Notes: a model not told the origin generated them from the letters alone. Positions 22,431 to 32,274 are shown, numbered from the stretch's first letter. The stretch is DNA of 32,816 nt from an uncultured Mycoplasmatota bacterium (GCA_947569245.1 CANORV010000011.1:1-32816); one strand, 5' to 3'. Program-made: numbers and translations.

Positions 22431-23062
22431 ATACTTTTTAATATTTTAATACTTTCTTCATAGTTATCACTATTAGTTATATAGGAACCTGCTACTAACA
22501 TATCAGCATCTTTTACTAAATCTTTTGTTTTATTGTTTATGCCACCATCTACACTAATAACTGGATTTACATTATATTTTTGACATAATTCTTTTATCTT
22601 TAATAGTCTTTCTTCTGATTCAGTAATAAAATTTTGTCCCCCTTTTCCAGGTGTTACTGACATTAAAAGAATCATATCAATACTAGTAATATATTCTTCC
22701 AATTCATTTATATCAGTCTCTGGACTTATAGCAAGACCATTTTTAATATTATAACTTCTAATTAGTTTTAATAACTTTTTAGTTTTTTTCTTTCCTGCTT
22801 CAATGTGAAACACCATGTAATCAACGTTTAAACTTTTAAATTTTTTAATATATTTTTTTACTCTTTTAACCATTAAATGAATATCTAGTTTTTTAGTAGA
22901 AATTTTATTAATTTCTTTTACTTCTTTAATGCTTAAACTTTTATTCTCTGTGAATTTTCCATCCATAAAATCAATATGTAGAAAGTCTGCACTGGTTTTA
23001 TTTATTTTTTTTATACCAGATATTTTATCTTTACAAGACAAAATTGAAACAGAGATTTTCAT
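22424..23062 (-). CDS. rpe: Ribulose-phosphate 3-epimerase
   Basis: Rpe interconverts D-ribulose 5-phosphate and D-xylulose 5-phosphate in the pentose phosphate pathway. The 212-residue TIM-barrel protein shows the family signature FLHIDFMDGKF (about 28-38), with metal His and catalytic Asp, then DIHLMV, MVFHIEAG, and the phosphate-binding SVTPGKGGQ and ISVDGGINNKT. Its length is typical. The gene begins one base after rsgA ends and is the last gene of the rlmN-prpC-prkC-rsgA-rpe run, just as in many Bacilli. Confidence 0.94.
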   Translation of the reverse strand: MKISVSILSCKDKISGIKKINKTSADFLHIDFMDGKFTENKSLSIKEVKEINKISTKKLDIHLMVKRVKKYIKKFKSLNVDYMVFHIEAGKKKTKKLLKLIRSYNIKNGLAISPETDINELEEYITSIDMILLMSVTPGKGGQNFITESEERLLKIKELCQKYNVNPVISVDGGINNKTKDLVKDADMLVAGSYITNSDNYEESIKILKSIK

Positions 23063-23063
23063 A

Positions 23064-23897
23064 TTACCACTTCTCTCTTATAAATTTTTGGTAGTTTTTA
23101 TAGCGTGATTTTAAAATATTACCAAGTTCAACTTCTTTTTTTACTTGACATTCTTTTTCATTCAAATGATTACAATCTTTGTATGGGCATTTATATTTTG
23201 AAAATTCTATAAAGGATTTTTTTATATCATTTTCAGATAAGTCTTTAAAGTCAACTGATGAAAACCCTGGTGTATCTAGTACTTTTCCCTTAGCAATAGG
23301 AACTAATTCAACATGTCTCGTTGTGTGTTTTCCTCTACCTAGGGCTTCTGATATTTCACCTGTTTCAAAATTTAATTTTTTATCTAATTTATTTATAAGT
23401 GTTGATTTACCTGAACCAGTTTGTCCAGTAAAGACTGTAGTCTTATTTTTAAATAATCGTTTTATTCTAAAAATATTTGTGTTTTTTAAAACAGTATAAC
23501 CAATTTTTCTATAGTATTTTATATATGTATTTATTTCTTTTTTTTCGGCTTTACTTAAAAGGTCATATTTAGTTATACAGATTATTGGCTTTATATTATT
23601 ATTTTCTAAAACTACTAAAAGTTTGTCTAAAAGATTAGTAGAAAAGTCTGGCTTTTTACAGCTACTTACTATAAAAGCTTGATCAATATTTGCTACTAAT
23701 GGTCTAACTAAAATATTTTTTCTGTCTTTTATTTTTAATATGTATTTATCATCTTTATTAAATTCACAAAAGTCTCCTACAACAGGGGTAATGTTTTCAT
23801 TTCTAAATTTACCACGAGAATGGCACTCATAAATAGTGCCATCCTTGGTTTTTACAAAGTATAAGTTACTTAATATTTTAACTATTTGTCCTTCCAT
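23064..23897 (-). CDS. rsgA: Ribosome small subunit biogenesis GTPase RsgA
   Basis: RsgA (YloQ/CpgA) is a late 30S assembly GTPase. The 277-residue protein has an N-terminal OB-fold (RGKFRNENITPVVGDFCEF), then a circularly permuted GTPase with G4 TKYD (109-112) before G1 GQTGSGKS (158-165), the G3-type DTPGFSS (208-214), and a C-terminal zinc-knuckle with C237, C242, H244 and C250. The order of motifs is diagnostic. In B. subtilis the homologue is phosphorylated by PrkC, whose homologue is the preceding gene. The intergenic gap is 11 bases. Confidence 0.95.
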   Translation of the reverse strand: MEGQIVKILSNLYFVKTKDGTIYECHSRGKFRNENITPVVGDFCEFNKDDKYILKIKDRKNILVRPLVANIDQAFIVSSCKKPDFSTNLLDKLLVVLENNNIKPIICITKYDLLSKAEKKEINTYIKYYRKIGYTVLKNTNIFRIKRLFKNKTTVFTGQTGSGKSTLINKLDKKLNFETGEISEALGRGKHTTRHVELVPIAKGKVLDTPGFSSVDFKDLSENDIKKSFIEFSKYKCPYKDCNHLNEKECQVKKEVELGNILKSRYKNYQKFIREKW

Positions 23898-23908
23898 ACC
23901 AATTCCTC

Positions 23909-25735
23909 TTATTGTTTATTTTCTTTATCACTACTACTTGAAGATGGTGATTGTGTAGTTGTAGGTGATGGTGATTCACTTGGTGATGGAGAAGGTTTTT
24001 GGTCATAATCTTCTTTTTCAGCTACTTCTATTTTAAATGTTGCACCTTTAATAATTGGTGTTTTAGCTGTACGTGATTGACTAATTATTTTTCCTTCTTC
24101 ATATTCTGTTGTTGGTATGTAGTCAATTGTTAATTTTAATTCATATTTATCACAGAAGGCTTGCACATCTTCTACTGTCCATTCTTCTAAAACCATATCA
24201 GGGTATGATTCAACGATATTTGGAATATATAGAATTATTTTATCATTTTCTTTGGCTTCACTATCTGGTTTTAAACTTTGATCAATAATTTCTTGTTCAT
24301 CCCAATCTTTTTCTTCCATATCAACATCTTTTTTTTCTATTTGTACTTGTAATTTATAAACGTTTTCAAGTAATGTTTTTATTTCTATGTAATTTTTACC
24401 AGTATAGTCCTCAATTTTATATGTTCCGCCACCAATTGATTCATAAATAGTTATCTTTGAGCCTTTTTTTATACTTCTTCCTTTACCTGGAGATGTTTTT
24501 ATAACTTTTCCTATTTCTACTGTGTTACTTTTTTCTTTAATTGTTTCAAGTTCAACTTCAAAGCCTTGTTTTTTTAGTTCATTTTCGGCTTCTACTACAG
24601 TTAAATTATAAACATCTGGCACTTTTACATCTGGTACTTTTTTTCCCATTATCATGAAAAGAGAAAGTCCTCCTATTAGTAAGATAGCAACAATTGATAC
24701 TAAAATGATTATAGCTTTACTTGATTTTGAATTATCTTCTTCGTCATTATATTCATCATTTTCTACTGGTGTTGCAATTACTTCTTCTGGTGGTTCTTCT
24801 TTTTCTTTAACTTTTATTTTAACTTCTTCTTTGACTACTTTTTTAACAGGTTTTACTTCTTCTGACTCAATTTCTGGATATTTAAAGATTAGTCTTGATT
24901 CACTCATTCTATCTTCATTTAAAACGGTCAGCAAATCAGCATGCATTTCTTTTGCATCACTATATCTATTTTTAGGATTTTTGGCTGTTGCTTTTAAAAT
25001 AACATTTTCAACACTTTGAGGAATAGCATTGTTTTTCTTTCTGATACTTGGAATAGGGTCTCTCATTTGTTTTAAGGCAATTTCTACAGCATTTTCACCT
25101 TTAAATGGCAAAGCTCCAGTTAATAATTCATAAAAGACAATTCCCATAGAATATATATCACTTCTTATTGTACAACCTTTACCACTTGCTTGTTCTGGTG
25201 GCAAATAATGTACTGACCCCATAACAGAGTTAGTTTGAGTCAACTGTGTAGAATTTAGAGCCATTGCTATTCCAAAATCCATTATCTTTATCATACCATC
25301 ATCTTTAATCATGATGTTTTGTGGTTTTAAGTCACGATGAATGATATAACTATCATGTGCATGAGATATTCCGTCAGTTACTTGAAGCATAATATCAATT
25401 GATTCACTTAAAGTTAGACTGCCACGTTTTTTTATTAATTGTTTTAAGGTTTTTCCTTCTACATATTCCATTACAATGTAAAAGGTACCATCATCTTCTC
25501 CAACGTCATAAATTTCTACAACACTTGGATGAGATAGTGATGATGCCGATAATGCTTCTCTTTGAAAGCGTCTTACAAATTTTTCATCATTGGATAAGTC
25601 TCCTCGTAAAACTTTTATTGCTACTTTTCTATCAAGGATGGTATCGTATGCCAAATAAACATTGGCCATCCCACCTTCACCAATATTCTTAATGATTTCA
25701 TAACGATCATTAATTCTTTGCCCCTTCTCTATCAT
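23909..25735 (-). CDS. prkC: PASTA-domain Ser/Thr protein kinase
   Basis: This 608-residue membrane kinase phosphorylates cytoplasmic proteins in response to muropeptides or lipid II in relatives. It has a Hanks-type kinase domain with glycine loop GEGGMANVY (19-27), ATP lysine K41, catalytic HRDLKPQN (133-140, D135), DFG (153-155) and the APE region, then an acidic/basic linker, a transmembrane helix (about 340-363) and three extracellular PASTA domains beginning VPDVYNLTVVEAE. The tail is Ser/Pro/Thr-rich (PSPSPSESPSPTT), a low-complexity extension that would lie outside the cell. The gene is one base from prpC. It is intact, with all catalytic residues. Confidence 0.95.
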   Translation of the reverse strand: MIEKGQRINDRYEIIKNIGEGGMANVYLAYDTILDRKVAIKVLRGDLSNDEKFVRRFQREALSASSLSHPSVVEIYDVGEDDGTFYIVMEYVEGKTLKQLIKKRGSLTLSESIDIMLQVTDGISHAHDSYIIHRDLKPQNIMIKDDGMIKIMDFGIAMALNSTQLTQTNSVMGSVHYLPPEQASGKGCTIRSDIYSMGIVFYELLTGALPFKGENAVEIALKQMRDPIPSIRKKNNAIPQSVENVILKATAKNPKNRYSDAKEMHADLLTVLNEDRMSESRLIFKYPEIESEEVKPVKKVVKEEVKIKVKEKEEPPEEVIATPVENDEYNDEEDNSKSSKAIIILVSIVAILLIGGLSLFMIMGKKVPDVKVPDVYNLTVVEAENELKKQGFEVELETIKEKSNTVEIGKVIKTSPGKGRSIKKGSKITIYESIGGGTYKIEDYTGKNYIEIKTLLENVYKLQVQIEKKDVDMEEKDWDEQEIIDQSLKPDSEAKENDKIILYIPNIVESYPDMVLEEWTVEDVQAFCDKYELKLTIDYIPTTEYEEGKIISQSRTAKTPIIKGATFKIEVAEKEDYDQKPSPSPSESPSPTTTQSPSSSSSDKENKQ

Positions 25736-25736
25736 T

Positions 25737-26477
25737 TTATCTACCTTCCTTTTTTCTTTCTAAATATGCAACCGAAATATTATCTAATCCCCCACGATTA
25801 TTGGCTTTTCTTACTAGCCAAATAACCTTTTCTTCTACAGTTAAATCTCCTAATAAAACTTTTTCTATCTGCTTTTCTGTCAACATGTTAGTTAAGCCAT
25901 CACTTGATAATAAAATAGCATCTATTTGCGTATCACAATCAAAAATATCTATATCTATTGGGTCATTTGCACCAAGAGCTTTCATTAAAATATTTTTTCG
26001 TGGATAGTTTTTAGCTTCTTCTTCAGTGATTTTACCACTTGCTACTAAGAAATTAACTAGAGTATGATCGTAAGTTATTTTATGAAGTTTTTCATTTTTT
26101 AATACAAAACCACTTGAATCTCCAATGTTTCCGAATAAGATGTATTTTTCTGTACTAATACAAACAACTAAAGTAGTTCCCATTCCTTTACTATTTTCAT
26201 GGTCATCTACATATTTAAAAATTAATGTGCTGATTTTTTTTACTGCTTCTCTTAGCCACTTAATAGCGTCTTCTTTAGACATATTTTTAAATGTCTCTTT
26301 AAAATGTTTGGACAAATAGCTTGTTGCTATACTACTAGCTATCTCTCCAGCACGATGACCTCCCATACCATCTGCTAAGGCTAAAAGATAATCACCATCT
26401 TCATTTGCTAAAATAATAACACTATCTTCGTTATGACTTCTTACTTTTCCTGTATCAGTTAGATAAAACGATTTCAT
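25737..26477 (-). CDS. prpC: PP2C-type Ser/Thr phosphatase
   Basis: PrpC removes phosphate from targets of the PASTA kinase and tempers its signal. The 246-residue protein holds the PP2C metal motifs SHNED (14-18), ADGMGGHRAGE (35-45), GSLGTT-like GMGTTLVV, GDSSGF and DGLTNML, all in order and at usual spacing. It is cytoplasmic, with no membrane segment. It lies one base after rlmN and one base before prkC, so the kinase and phosphatase are coexpressed. Confidence 0.95.
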   Translation of the reverse strand: MKSFYLTDTGKVRSHNEDSVIILANEDGDYLLALADGMGGHRAGEIASSIATSYLSKHFKETFKNMSKEDAIKWLREAVKKISTLIFKYVDDHENSKGMGTTLVVCISTEKYILFGNIGDSSGFVLKNEKLHKITYDHTLVNFLVASGKITEEEAKNYPRKNILMKALGANDPIDIDIFDCDTQIDAILLSSDGLTNMLTEKQIEKVLLGDLTVEEKVIWLVRKANNRGGLDNISVAYLERKKEGR

Positions 26478-26478
26478 A

Positions 26479-27498
26479 TTAATCCTCCTTCTTACTTCTT
26501 AGTTGCCCGCAAGCAGCACTTATTTTAGAGCCAAATTCTCTTCTTATTGTAACATTGATTCTTTCTTTTTTTAATATATCATAGAATTTGTCTATTGATT
26601 CTTTACTACTTCTTTTATAGGAAATATTACTTGTTTCGTTATATGGAATTAAGTTTATATAACAATTCATATTTCTTACTAAATTAGCTAAATTGATAGC
26701 ATCTTCTTTTGTATCATTAATACCACTTAGTAAGATATATTCAAAAGTTACTCGACGATTCGTAAGTTGTATATATTTTTTTAATACTTTAATTAAATCT
26801 TTTAATGGATATACTTTATTGATTGGCATAATAGTTAGTCTTTTCTCATCGGTTGCAGCGTGTAGGCTTATTGCTAGATTTACTTGGTATGGTAATTTAG
26901 AAAACTCTTCTATTTTTGGAATTATTCCACATGTTGATACTGTTATGTGTCTACTGCCAAGAGCAAGTGCTTTTGGGTGGTTGATTATTTCAATAAATTT
27001 AACTAGGTTGTCATAGTTATCAAATGGTTCACCGATTCCCATTACAACAACATGACTTATTCTAATTTTTTTTAGATTTTCAACAAGTAGTATTTGTTCA
27101 ACCATTTCACCAGTTGTTAAATTACGAATCTTTTTTAGTCTACCGCTTTCACAAAATTTGCAGCCCATGTTACACCCCACTTGGGTAGAAATACAAAGGC
27201 TATTACCATAATCATGATTCATTAAAACAGCTTCTACTTTTTCATTATCACTTAGTTTAAACAAGAATTTGCTAACGTCTTTATCATTTTCGGTTTTGGT
27301 AATTTCTAGATTATTGATAGTAAAATCTTCTTCTAAACTAGCAATCACCTCTTTTTTTAAATTGGTCATGTCATTAAAGCTATTTACTTTTTTTATATAT
27401 AACCAATCAAAGATTTGGGTTGCTCGAAACTTTTTGTCGTTTTTTTCTAAAAAATAATTTTCCAAGTCAACTAAACTCATGTCATATATATTTTTCAT
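26479..27498 (-). CDS. rlmN: Dual-specificity 23S rRNA/tRNA methyltransferase RlmN
   Basis: RlmN is a radical SAM enzyme that methylates C2 of A2503 in 23S rRNA and A37 in some tRNAs. The 339-residue protein has the cluster motif CNMGCKFC (C109, C113, C116), the N-terminal RNA-binding domain, the GMGEPFDN segment typical of RlmN/Cfr, and the methylated C-terminal cysteine in AACGQLR (about C330). It is the promoter-proximal gene of the rlmN-prpC-prkC-rsgA-rpe unit. The ATG follows a weak purine-rich stretch. Confidence 0.95.
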   Translation of the reverse strand: MKNIYDMSLVDLENYFLEKNDKKFRATQIFDWLYIKKVNSFNDMTNLKKEVIASLEEDFTINNLEITKTENDKDVSKFLFKLSDNEKVEAVLMNHDYGNSLCISTQVGCNMGCKFCESGRLKKIRNLTTGEMVEQILLVENLKKIRISHVVVMGIGEPFDNYDNLVKFIEIINHPKALALGSRHITVSTCGIIPKIEEFSKLPYQVNLAISLHAATDEKRLTIMPINKVYPLKDLIKVLKKYIQLTNRRVTFEYILLSGINDTKEDAINLANLVRNMNCYINLIPYNETSNISYKRSSKESIDKFYDILKKERINVTIRREFGSKISAACGQLRSKKED

Positions 27499-27519
27499 TT
27501 CTTCACATCCATTATGTTA

Positions 27520-27528
27520 ATTATAGCA
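27520..27528 (-). promoter_or_regulatory. Extended -10 promoter of the rlmN-rpe operon
   Basis: On the minus strand a perfect TATAAT (27520-27525) is preceded by TGC, the extended -10 form. No good -35 is seen at 17 bases. It lies 22 bases before the rlmN start, so the leader is short. Confidence 0.6.
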
Positions 27529-27632
27529 TAATCATAATTCTTGAGGAAATAATATCTGATAATTATAACTGAACTGTAAGATTAAATTAGGAAAATTTAA
27601 GAAAAATTTACATTATTTTACAGGAATAATAG

Positions 27633-27675
27633 AAAAAATGGGTGCTACTAAAAGTTAAAGTATCACTCATTTTTT
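27633..27675. terminator. Terminator between the priA and rlmN operons
   Basis: AAAAAATGGGTG (27633-27644) and CACTCATTTTTT (27664-27675) pair with one G-U. After a C/T mismatch the inner TACT/AGTA extends the stem around a 9-base loop. Both strands end in runs of T. It closes the transcript of the gene ending at 27737. Confidence 0.8.
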
Positions 27676-27736
27676 AGGTAATTAAAATATTGTTTTGTTA
27701 TTTTACGTCTTATGATTTTAGTTATAATTGATAAAA

Positions 27737-28486
27737 TTATTTTATATCAAAGTCTTCTTGTTTTTGATAATCGAAATACTCTAGTACTATTTTCAAAGTA
27801 TCTGTATTATTTCCTGTTACAATTCTTTGATAATTATTAAAATCAAGTTCCATCTTTGTAATATAGTCATTCTGATAATAAATAGAAATAAAATCACTAT
27901 CATAATTTGCAAATTCATCATACAAAATATCTGGTGCATAAATATCTAAAATGTCTATTGGATCTATTTCATAATTTATCTTTCCTTCTTTTTCTTCAAA
28001 TATGGACATTTCTAATAATGCTTGTAAATTTTTGATGTTAGTATATTTTAAATTATCTGATGGGACGCTAGTAAATTGGAAGTTTCCATTTTGAAGAATT
28101 AAATAATCATTTCCTAGTCGAGCTGCTTCAATTGTTTGGTTATTGTTAATGATTGTAAATTTTTCTTTATTAGAATATATTTTACCTGTTATTTTTTCTT
28201 TATATTGTGGTAGTTCAAAGGTATAGATATATGCATAATTGTTATTATTTAAGTATTTTATTCCTTTTATACTACTTTCATTATTATCAATTATATTATT
28301 ATTTGGCTTATTATTAGGCTTATTATTTTTATTACTAGGTTCATTATTATTACTATTTCTTAGTGGTATAATTAAAGCTGTAAAAAATAAAATCATTAGA
28401 ACGAGCATAATACCATTTTTAATTTGATCTTGTCTAGTTATTTCTTCATTATTATTCTTTTTTTTATTTTGATTAAATATCTTCAT
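27737..28486 (-). CDS. Membrane-anchored protein with Asn-rich linker, unknown function
   Basis: This 249-residue protein has a short Lys/Asn-rich cytoplasmic head, a membrane helix (about 26-42), an Asn/Lys/Pro linker (about 44-70, NKNNKPNNKPNNN) and an external beta-rich part of about 175 residues with alternating Tyr and Ile (NYAYIYTFEL, DFISIYYQNDYITKMELDF). I recognise no family. It lies 16 bases after fmt, where the Bacilli neighbourhood usually has rsmB, so it belongs to the priA-fmt transcript. Its external domain suggests a wall-related role, but that is only inference from topology. Confidence 0.65.
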   Translation of the reverse strand: MKIFNQNKKKNNNEEITRQDQIKNGIMLVLMILFFTALIIPLRNSNNNEPSNKNNKPNNKPNNNIIDNNESSIKGIKYLNNNNYAYIYTFELPQYKEKITGKIYSNKEKFTIINNNQTIEAARLGNDYLILQNGNFQFTSVPSDNLKYTNIKNLQALLEMSIFEEKEGKINYEIDPIDILDIYAPDILYDEFANYDSDFISIYYQNDYITKMELDFNNYQRIVTGNNTDTLKIVLEYFDYQKQEDFDIK

Positions 28487-28502
28487 TCTTGATACTTCCT
28501 TT

Positions 28503-29441
28503 TTATTTTAGTACTTTTCCCAAAAGTTCATCACCTGTTTTGCCATTTAAATATTCTTTTACTGTCATTCGTTTTTTTCCTTCAAATTGAAATTCTTTAA
28601 TAATAATTTCACGGTCTTTGGTACTTACACCAAGGCCGTCTTTGTATATTTTAGAAATTTCCCCATTTTCTTTAGTAGTAAAGAAACTATCTGATAATTC
28701 GGCTTTATATATTTTAATGATTTTATTATCGATATAAGCAAATGCTCCTGGTGTTGGAGAAAGTCCTCTGATTCTATTATATATGTCAATTGATGATTCA
28801 TTAAAGTTTAGATGTTCTTCTTCTCTTGTTATATTGTAAGCATATGTTACCTCATTTTCATCTTGTTTAATTGGTTTTATATTTTTATTTATTATATCAG
28901 GAATTGTTTTTAGGAGAAGGTCTTTTCCCATAAGACTTAATCTATCATGCAAACTTTCTAAATTATCATCTGGTTTAATAACAGTTTCTTTTTGACTAAT
29001 TATATCACCAGCATCCATTTTTTCAACCATATACATTATTGTTATTCCTGTACGTGGATAGTTATTAATAATTGCCTTATGGATAGGGGCTCCTCCTCTT
29101 AATTTTGGCAGTAGTGATGCATGAACATTAATGCAGCCATATTGTGGAAATTCTAAAATCTCTTTTGGTATTATTTGCCCATAAGCACAAGTTATGATTA
29201 TATCTGCTTTTGTATTTAATATTTCTTGATAGTCAGTTTTTATTTTTGCAGGTTGAAAAATAGGAATTTTCTTTTTTAAAGCAAGTTCTTTAATTGGAGA
29301 AAATTTTATTTCTTTATGCCTTCCTACACATTTATCTGACTGGGTTACTACTAATACAACTTCATAGTTTTCAATTAATCCCTCAAGTACTGGAACACTA
29401 AAATTTGGTGTTCCCATAAAAACAACACGAATTTTTTTCAT
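28503..29441 (-). CDS. fmt: Methionyl-tRNA formyltransferase
   Basis: Fmt formylates initiator Met-tRNA with 10-formyltetrahydrofolate. The 312-residue protein has the N-terminal MGTPNFSVPVLEGLI, the catalytic signature INVHASLLPKLRGGAPIH with N105 and H107, the loop Asp in MEKMDAGDI (D143), and a C-terminal tRNA-binding OB domain starting about residue 205. The start ATG overlaps the preceding stop (ATGA). The def gene that usually accompanies fmt is not in the window. Confidence 0.96.
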   Translation of the reverse strand: MKKIRVVFMGTPNFSVPVLEGLIENYEVVLVVTQSDKCVGRHKEIKFSPIKELALKKKIPIFQPAKIKTDYQEILNTKADIIITCAYGQIIPKEILEFPQYGCINVHASLLPKLRGGAPIHKAIINNYPRTGITIMYMVEKMDAGDIISQKETVIKPDDNLESLHDRLSLMGKDLLLKTIPDIINKNIKPIKQDENEVTYAYNITREEEHLNFNESSIDIYNRIRGLSPTPGAFAYIDNKIIKIYKAELSDSFFTTKENGEISKIYKDGLGVSTKDREIIIKEFQFEGKKRMTVKEYLNGKTGDELLGKVLK

Positions 29442-30088
29442 TTTTTTCTCATCTCCTCAACGAAATCTAAATAAATTTCTTTTAATTTTTCTTTTTCTTT
29501 TCCCTTAAGCTTATTATAAGGATTTTTCTGACTTTCGATACTTCCAATATGATGATTAATGATAGTTCCCTTTTTTACAAAATAAACATCTGGTACATAT
29601 AATCTTAATTCATCAGTAGGTGTTTTTCGTAAATATTTATTTAAATACGATATTGTATTTTTCAAACTCTCATCATCTAATTTTTCTATATCAATATAAT
29701 AGATTGGTAAATTATTTTCTACTCCAACTTCAACTACTGTCTCTACGACATTACGGCACCAAGGACAACTTGGATATCCGAAGTAAAATATTCCTGTTTC
29801 TTTACTAATTAAGTTAATAAAATCAGAATTTTTAACGTATTTGACATTATTTTTAGTTGGTATATCTACTTTTATTGTTTTTCCATTTGAATAAGGGGTG
29901 ATATTATATAATGAATATTGATCTTTAAACTTTAATTCATCCCCTCTAAAGTTAAGATAAAGTCCTAAAATCAGTAAAAAAAACATTATAGTTATAATTG
30001 TTGATAATATTATTCTTTTGTGGTTTAGCCTCATACCTTTTTTCACTACTTTCATGTCTATTATAATATATTTTTTTATAAAAGTCAT
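29438..30088 (-). CDS. Membrane-anchored thioredoxin-like protein
   Basis: This protein of up to 216 residues has one membrane helix (about 24-44) and a thioredoxin-fold domain with the active site SCPWCRNV (C108 and C111) preceded by IFYFGYP. That is the usual spacing for thiol-disulfide proteins facing outside the membrane. Conserved-looking DVYFVKKGTIINHHIG resembles the cis-Pro side of the fold, though Pro is replaced. The true start is unclear: the ATG at 30088 overlaps the priA stop (ATGA) and has no clear ribosome binding site; later Met codons at 30055 and 30034 are possible. It ends in an ATGA overlap with fmt. It is a candidate bacteriocin-transport accessory-like or TlpA-like redox protein. 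Confidence 0.75.
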   Translation of the reverse strand: MTFIKKYIIIDMKVVKKGMRLNHKRIILSTIITIMFFLLILGLYLNFRGDELKFKDQYSLYNITPYSNGKTIKVDIPTKNNVKYVKNSDFINLISKETGIFYFGYPSCPWCRNVVETVVEVGVENNLPIYYIDIEKLDDESLKNTISYLNKYLRKTPTDELRLYVPDVYFVKKGTIINHHIGSIESQKNPYNKLKGKEKEKLKEIYLDFVEEMRKK

Positions 30089-32274
30089 CCGATATTACGG
30101 GGATTAAAATCAATATCTATTTTTACTTTATTATTTATCTTGTAATGTTCATCCATTTTTTCTAGGACATTATATAAAGATTCTTCTTTTTTATATTTTA
30201 TAATAATTTGAAACCTATATACATTATTTACTCTAAAAACGTTAGCAACCGATGGACCTAGTATCTTAGAATTCAAAAGGTTTCTTTTTAAATAGGTAAA
30301 AATTTCATTACTGATGTTTTTAGCAGTTTCATAATCTTTACTCATTATTTTTATTAAGGTAACGTAAACATACGGAGGATAGCTTAACATTCTTCTAATT
30401 TTCATTTCATTTTCAAAGAAACCAAGATAGTCATGTGTTTTTACATATTTTAAAACGTAGTGATCTTTATTGTATGTTTGAATTATAACCTTACCTTCTT
30501 TCTCTCCTCTACCACTTCTTCCTGCTACTTGATTTAGTAAGTCGAATGTCTTCTCACTACTTCTAAAGTCTGGAATATTCAAACTGGTATCAGCATTGAT
30601 TACACCTACTAAAGTTACATTTTCAAAGTCTAATCCTTTGGCAATCATTTGTGTTCCTAAAAGTATTGAGTACTTTTTATCTTCAAAATCCTTAATAATT
30701 TTTTCATGCTGTCCCTTTTTACTAGTAGTGTCAACATCCATTCTAATGACTTTATAATCTTTAAATAGAATGCCTAGTTCTTCTTCTACTTTCTCAGTTC
30801 CAAGTCCTAAATTAAGCATTGCCTTTTCATGACACTCTGGACATATTTCTTTTAATTTGGTTCCATAGCCACAATAGTGACAACGAAGCATATTGTTTGT
30901 TTTATGATAAGTTAGACTAATATCACAATTGGGGCATTTTTCAGTATATCCACAATTACGACAAGTACTAAGTGATGAATAGCCTCTTTTGTTAAGAAGA
31001 AGAATCACCTGTTCACCTTTTTCAAGAGTTTTCTTCATACTAATTTTTAACATATCAGAAAAATAGGAATTTTGCTTTTTTATTTCCTCTGAAAGATCTA
31101 CAATTTCTACTTTAGGAAGTGGTTTTTCATTAACCCTTTTAGTCATTGATATTAAATGATAGATACCTTTTATTCCTCTAGCATACGATTCAAGAGTCGG
31201 TGTTGCACTACCTAATACAACTGGACAATTATGATATTTTGACCTTTCTATTGCTACGTCTATAGCACTATACTTAGGATTTTGTTCTTGCTGCTTATAA
31301 CTATCTGTATGCTCTTCATCAACTATTATAATACCGATATTTTTAAGTGGTGCAAATATAGCACTTCTAGCACCAATAACAATTTTCACTTCACCTTTTG
31401 CAATTTTTCGATATTCATCATACTTTTCTCCATCACTTAATCTGCTATGAAGAATAGCTATATTATTACCAAAACGTGATAAAAAACGATTTACTATTTG
31501 TTCCGTTAAAGATATTTCTGGAACTAATACAATACTCGTTTTATCTTCCTTAAGAAGAATTTCTATTAACTCCATATAGACTTCTGTTTTACCTGAACCT
31601 GTAACACCATGTATTAAAAAGATCTCTTGATGGTTTTTGTATTTTAATATTTCGTTTACTACTTGTTGTTGTCTTTCTACTAAGGGGTGTTTTTCTTTGA
31701 TAGTATAAGTCTTTTCTAAACGATATTTTTCTTTAAAAGTTTCTTTTATAACATTTTTATTTAAAAGTGTCTTTATACTACTTGGTGATATCTCTTGAAG
31801 TATTTTTTTACTAACTTGTTTTTCTTTTTTTAATATATCTATAATAGTCTGTTGCTTTTCATTTAGTTTAAAATCTATTTTTATATTATCATTTAGTATT
31901 ATGTATGATTCTTGTTTTTTATTTATATTTACATTATTTCTTGCTTTTAAAGCTTTAGGTAGCATTATTTGATATGCTGATATTAAAGTACAAAGAGTCG
32001 TCTTTTTTAAGTATTTTCCAAGTTCTAATAATTCCTCATTTAAAATAGGTTCTAAATCTACTACTTTGATTATTTCTTTTAATTTTATATCTTCTATTTG
32101 ATTATCAGTTTCTTTGTTTATATCCAAAACAAACCCCTCTAATATTTGGTTTCCAAATGGTACTTGAACACGGATTCCAACACTAATAAAACTTTCTAAA
32201 TTCGAAGGAACAAGATAGGTAAATGTTTTATCAATATTTTTATTTGACAATTCTACTAAAACTTGTATTTTCAT
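30085..32274 (-). CDS. priA: Primosomal replication restart helicase PriA
   Basis: PriA recognises stalled forks and reloads the replisome. The 729-residue protein has the N-terminal 3'BD domain, Walker A GVTGSGKT (223-230), DEEH (319-322), the SATPTLES motif, two zinc clusters with eight cysteines between 438 and 481 (CRNCGYTEKCPNC and CHYC...CPEC), then GTQMIAKGLDF and QVAGRSGRG of the helicase C-lobe. All hallmarks and the normal length are present. A promoter lies at 32295-32323. It leads an operon of priA, thioredoxin-like, fmt and the unknown at 27737. Confidence 0.96.
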   Translation of the reverse strand: MKIQVLVELSNKNIDKTFTYLVPSNLESFISVGIRVQVPFGNQILEGFVLDINKETDNQIEDIKLKEIIKVVDLEPILNEELLELGKYLKKTTLCTLISAYQIMLPKALKARNNVNINKKQESYIILNDNIKIDFKLNEKQQTIIDILKKEKQVSKKILQEISPSSIKTLLNKNVIKETFKEKYRLEKTYTIKEKHPLVERQQQVVNEILKYKNHQEIFLIHGVTGSGKTEVYMELIEILLKEDKTSIVLVPEISLTEQIVNRFLSRFGNNIAILHSRLSDGEKYDEYRKIAKGEVKIVIGARSAIFAPLKNIGIIIVDEEHTDSYKQQEQNPKYSAIDVAIERSKYHNCPVVLGSATPTLESYARGIKGIYHLISMTKRVNEKPLPKVEIVDLSEEIKKQNSYFSDMLKISMKKTLEKGEQVILLLNKRGYSSLSTCRNCGYTEKCPNCDISLTYHKTNNMLRCHYCGYGTKLKEICPECHEKAMLNLGLGTEKVEEELGILFKDYKVIRMDVDTTSKKGQHEKIIKDFEDKKYSILLGTQMIAKGLDFENVTLVGVINADTSLNIPDFRSSEKTFDLLNQVAGRSGRGEKEGKVIIQTYNKDHYVLKYVKTHDYLGFFENEMKIRRMLSYPPYVYVTLIKIMSKDYETAKNISNEIFTYLKRNLLNSKILGPSVANVFRVNNVYRFQIIIKYKKEESLYNVLEKMDEHYKINNKVKIDIDFNPRNIG

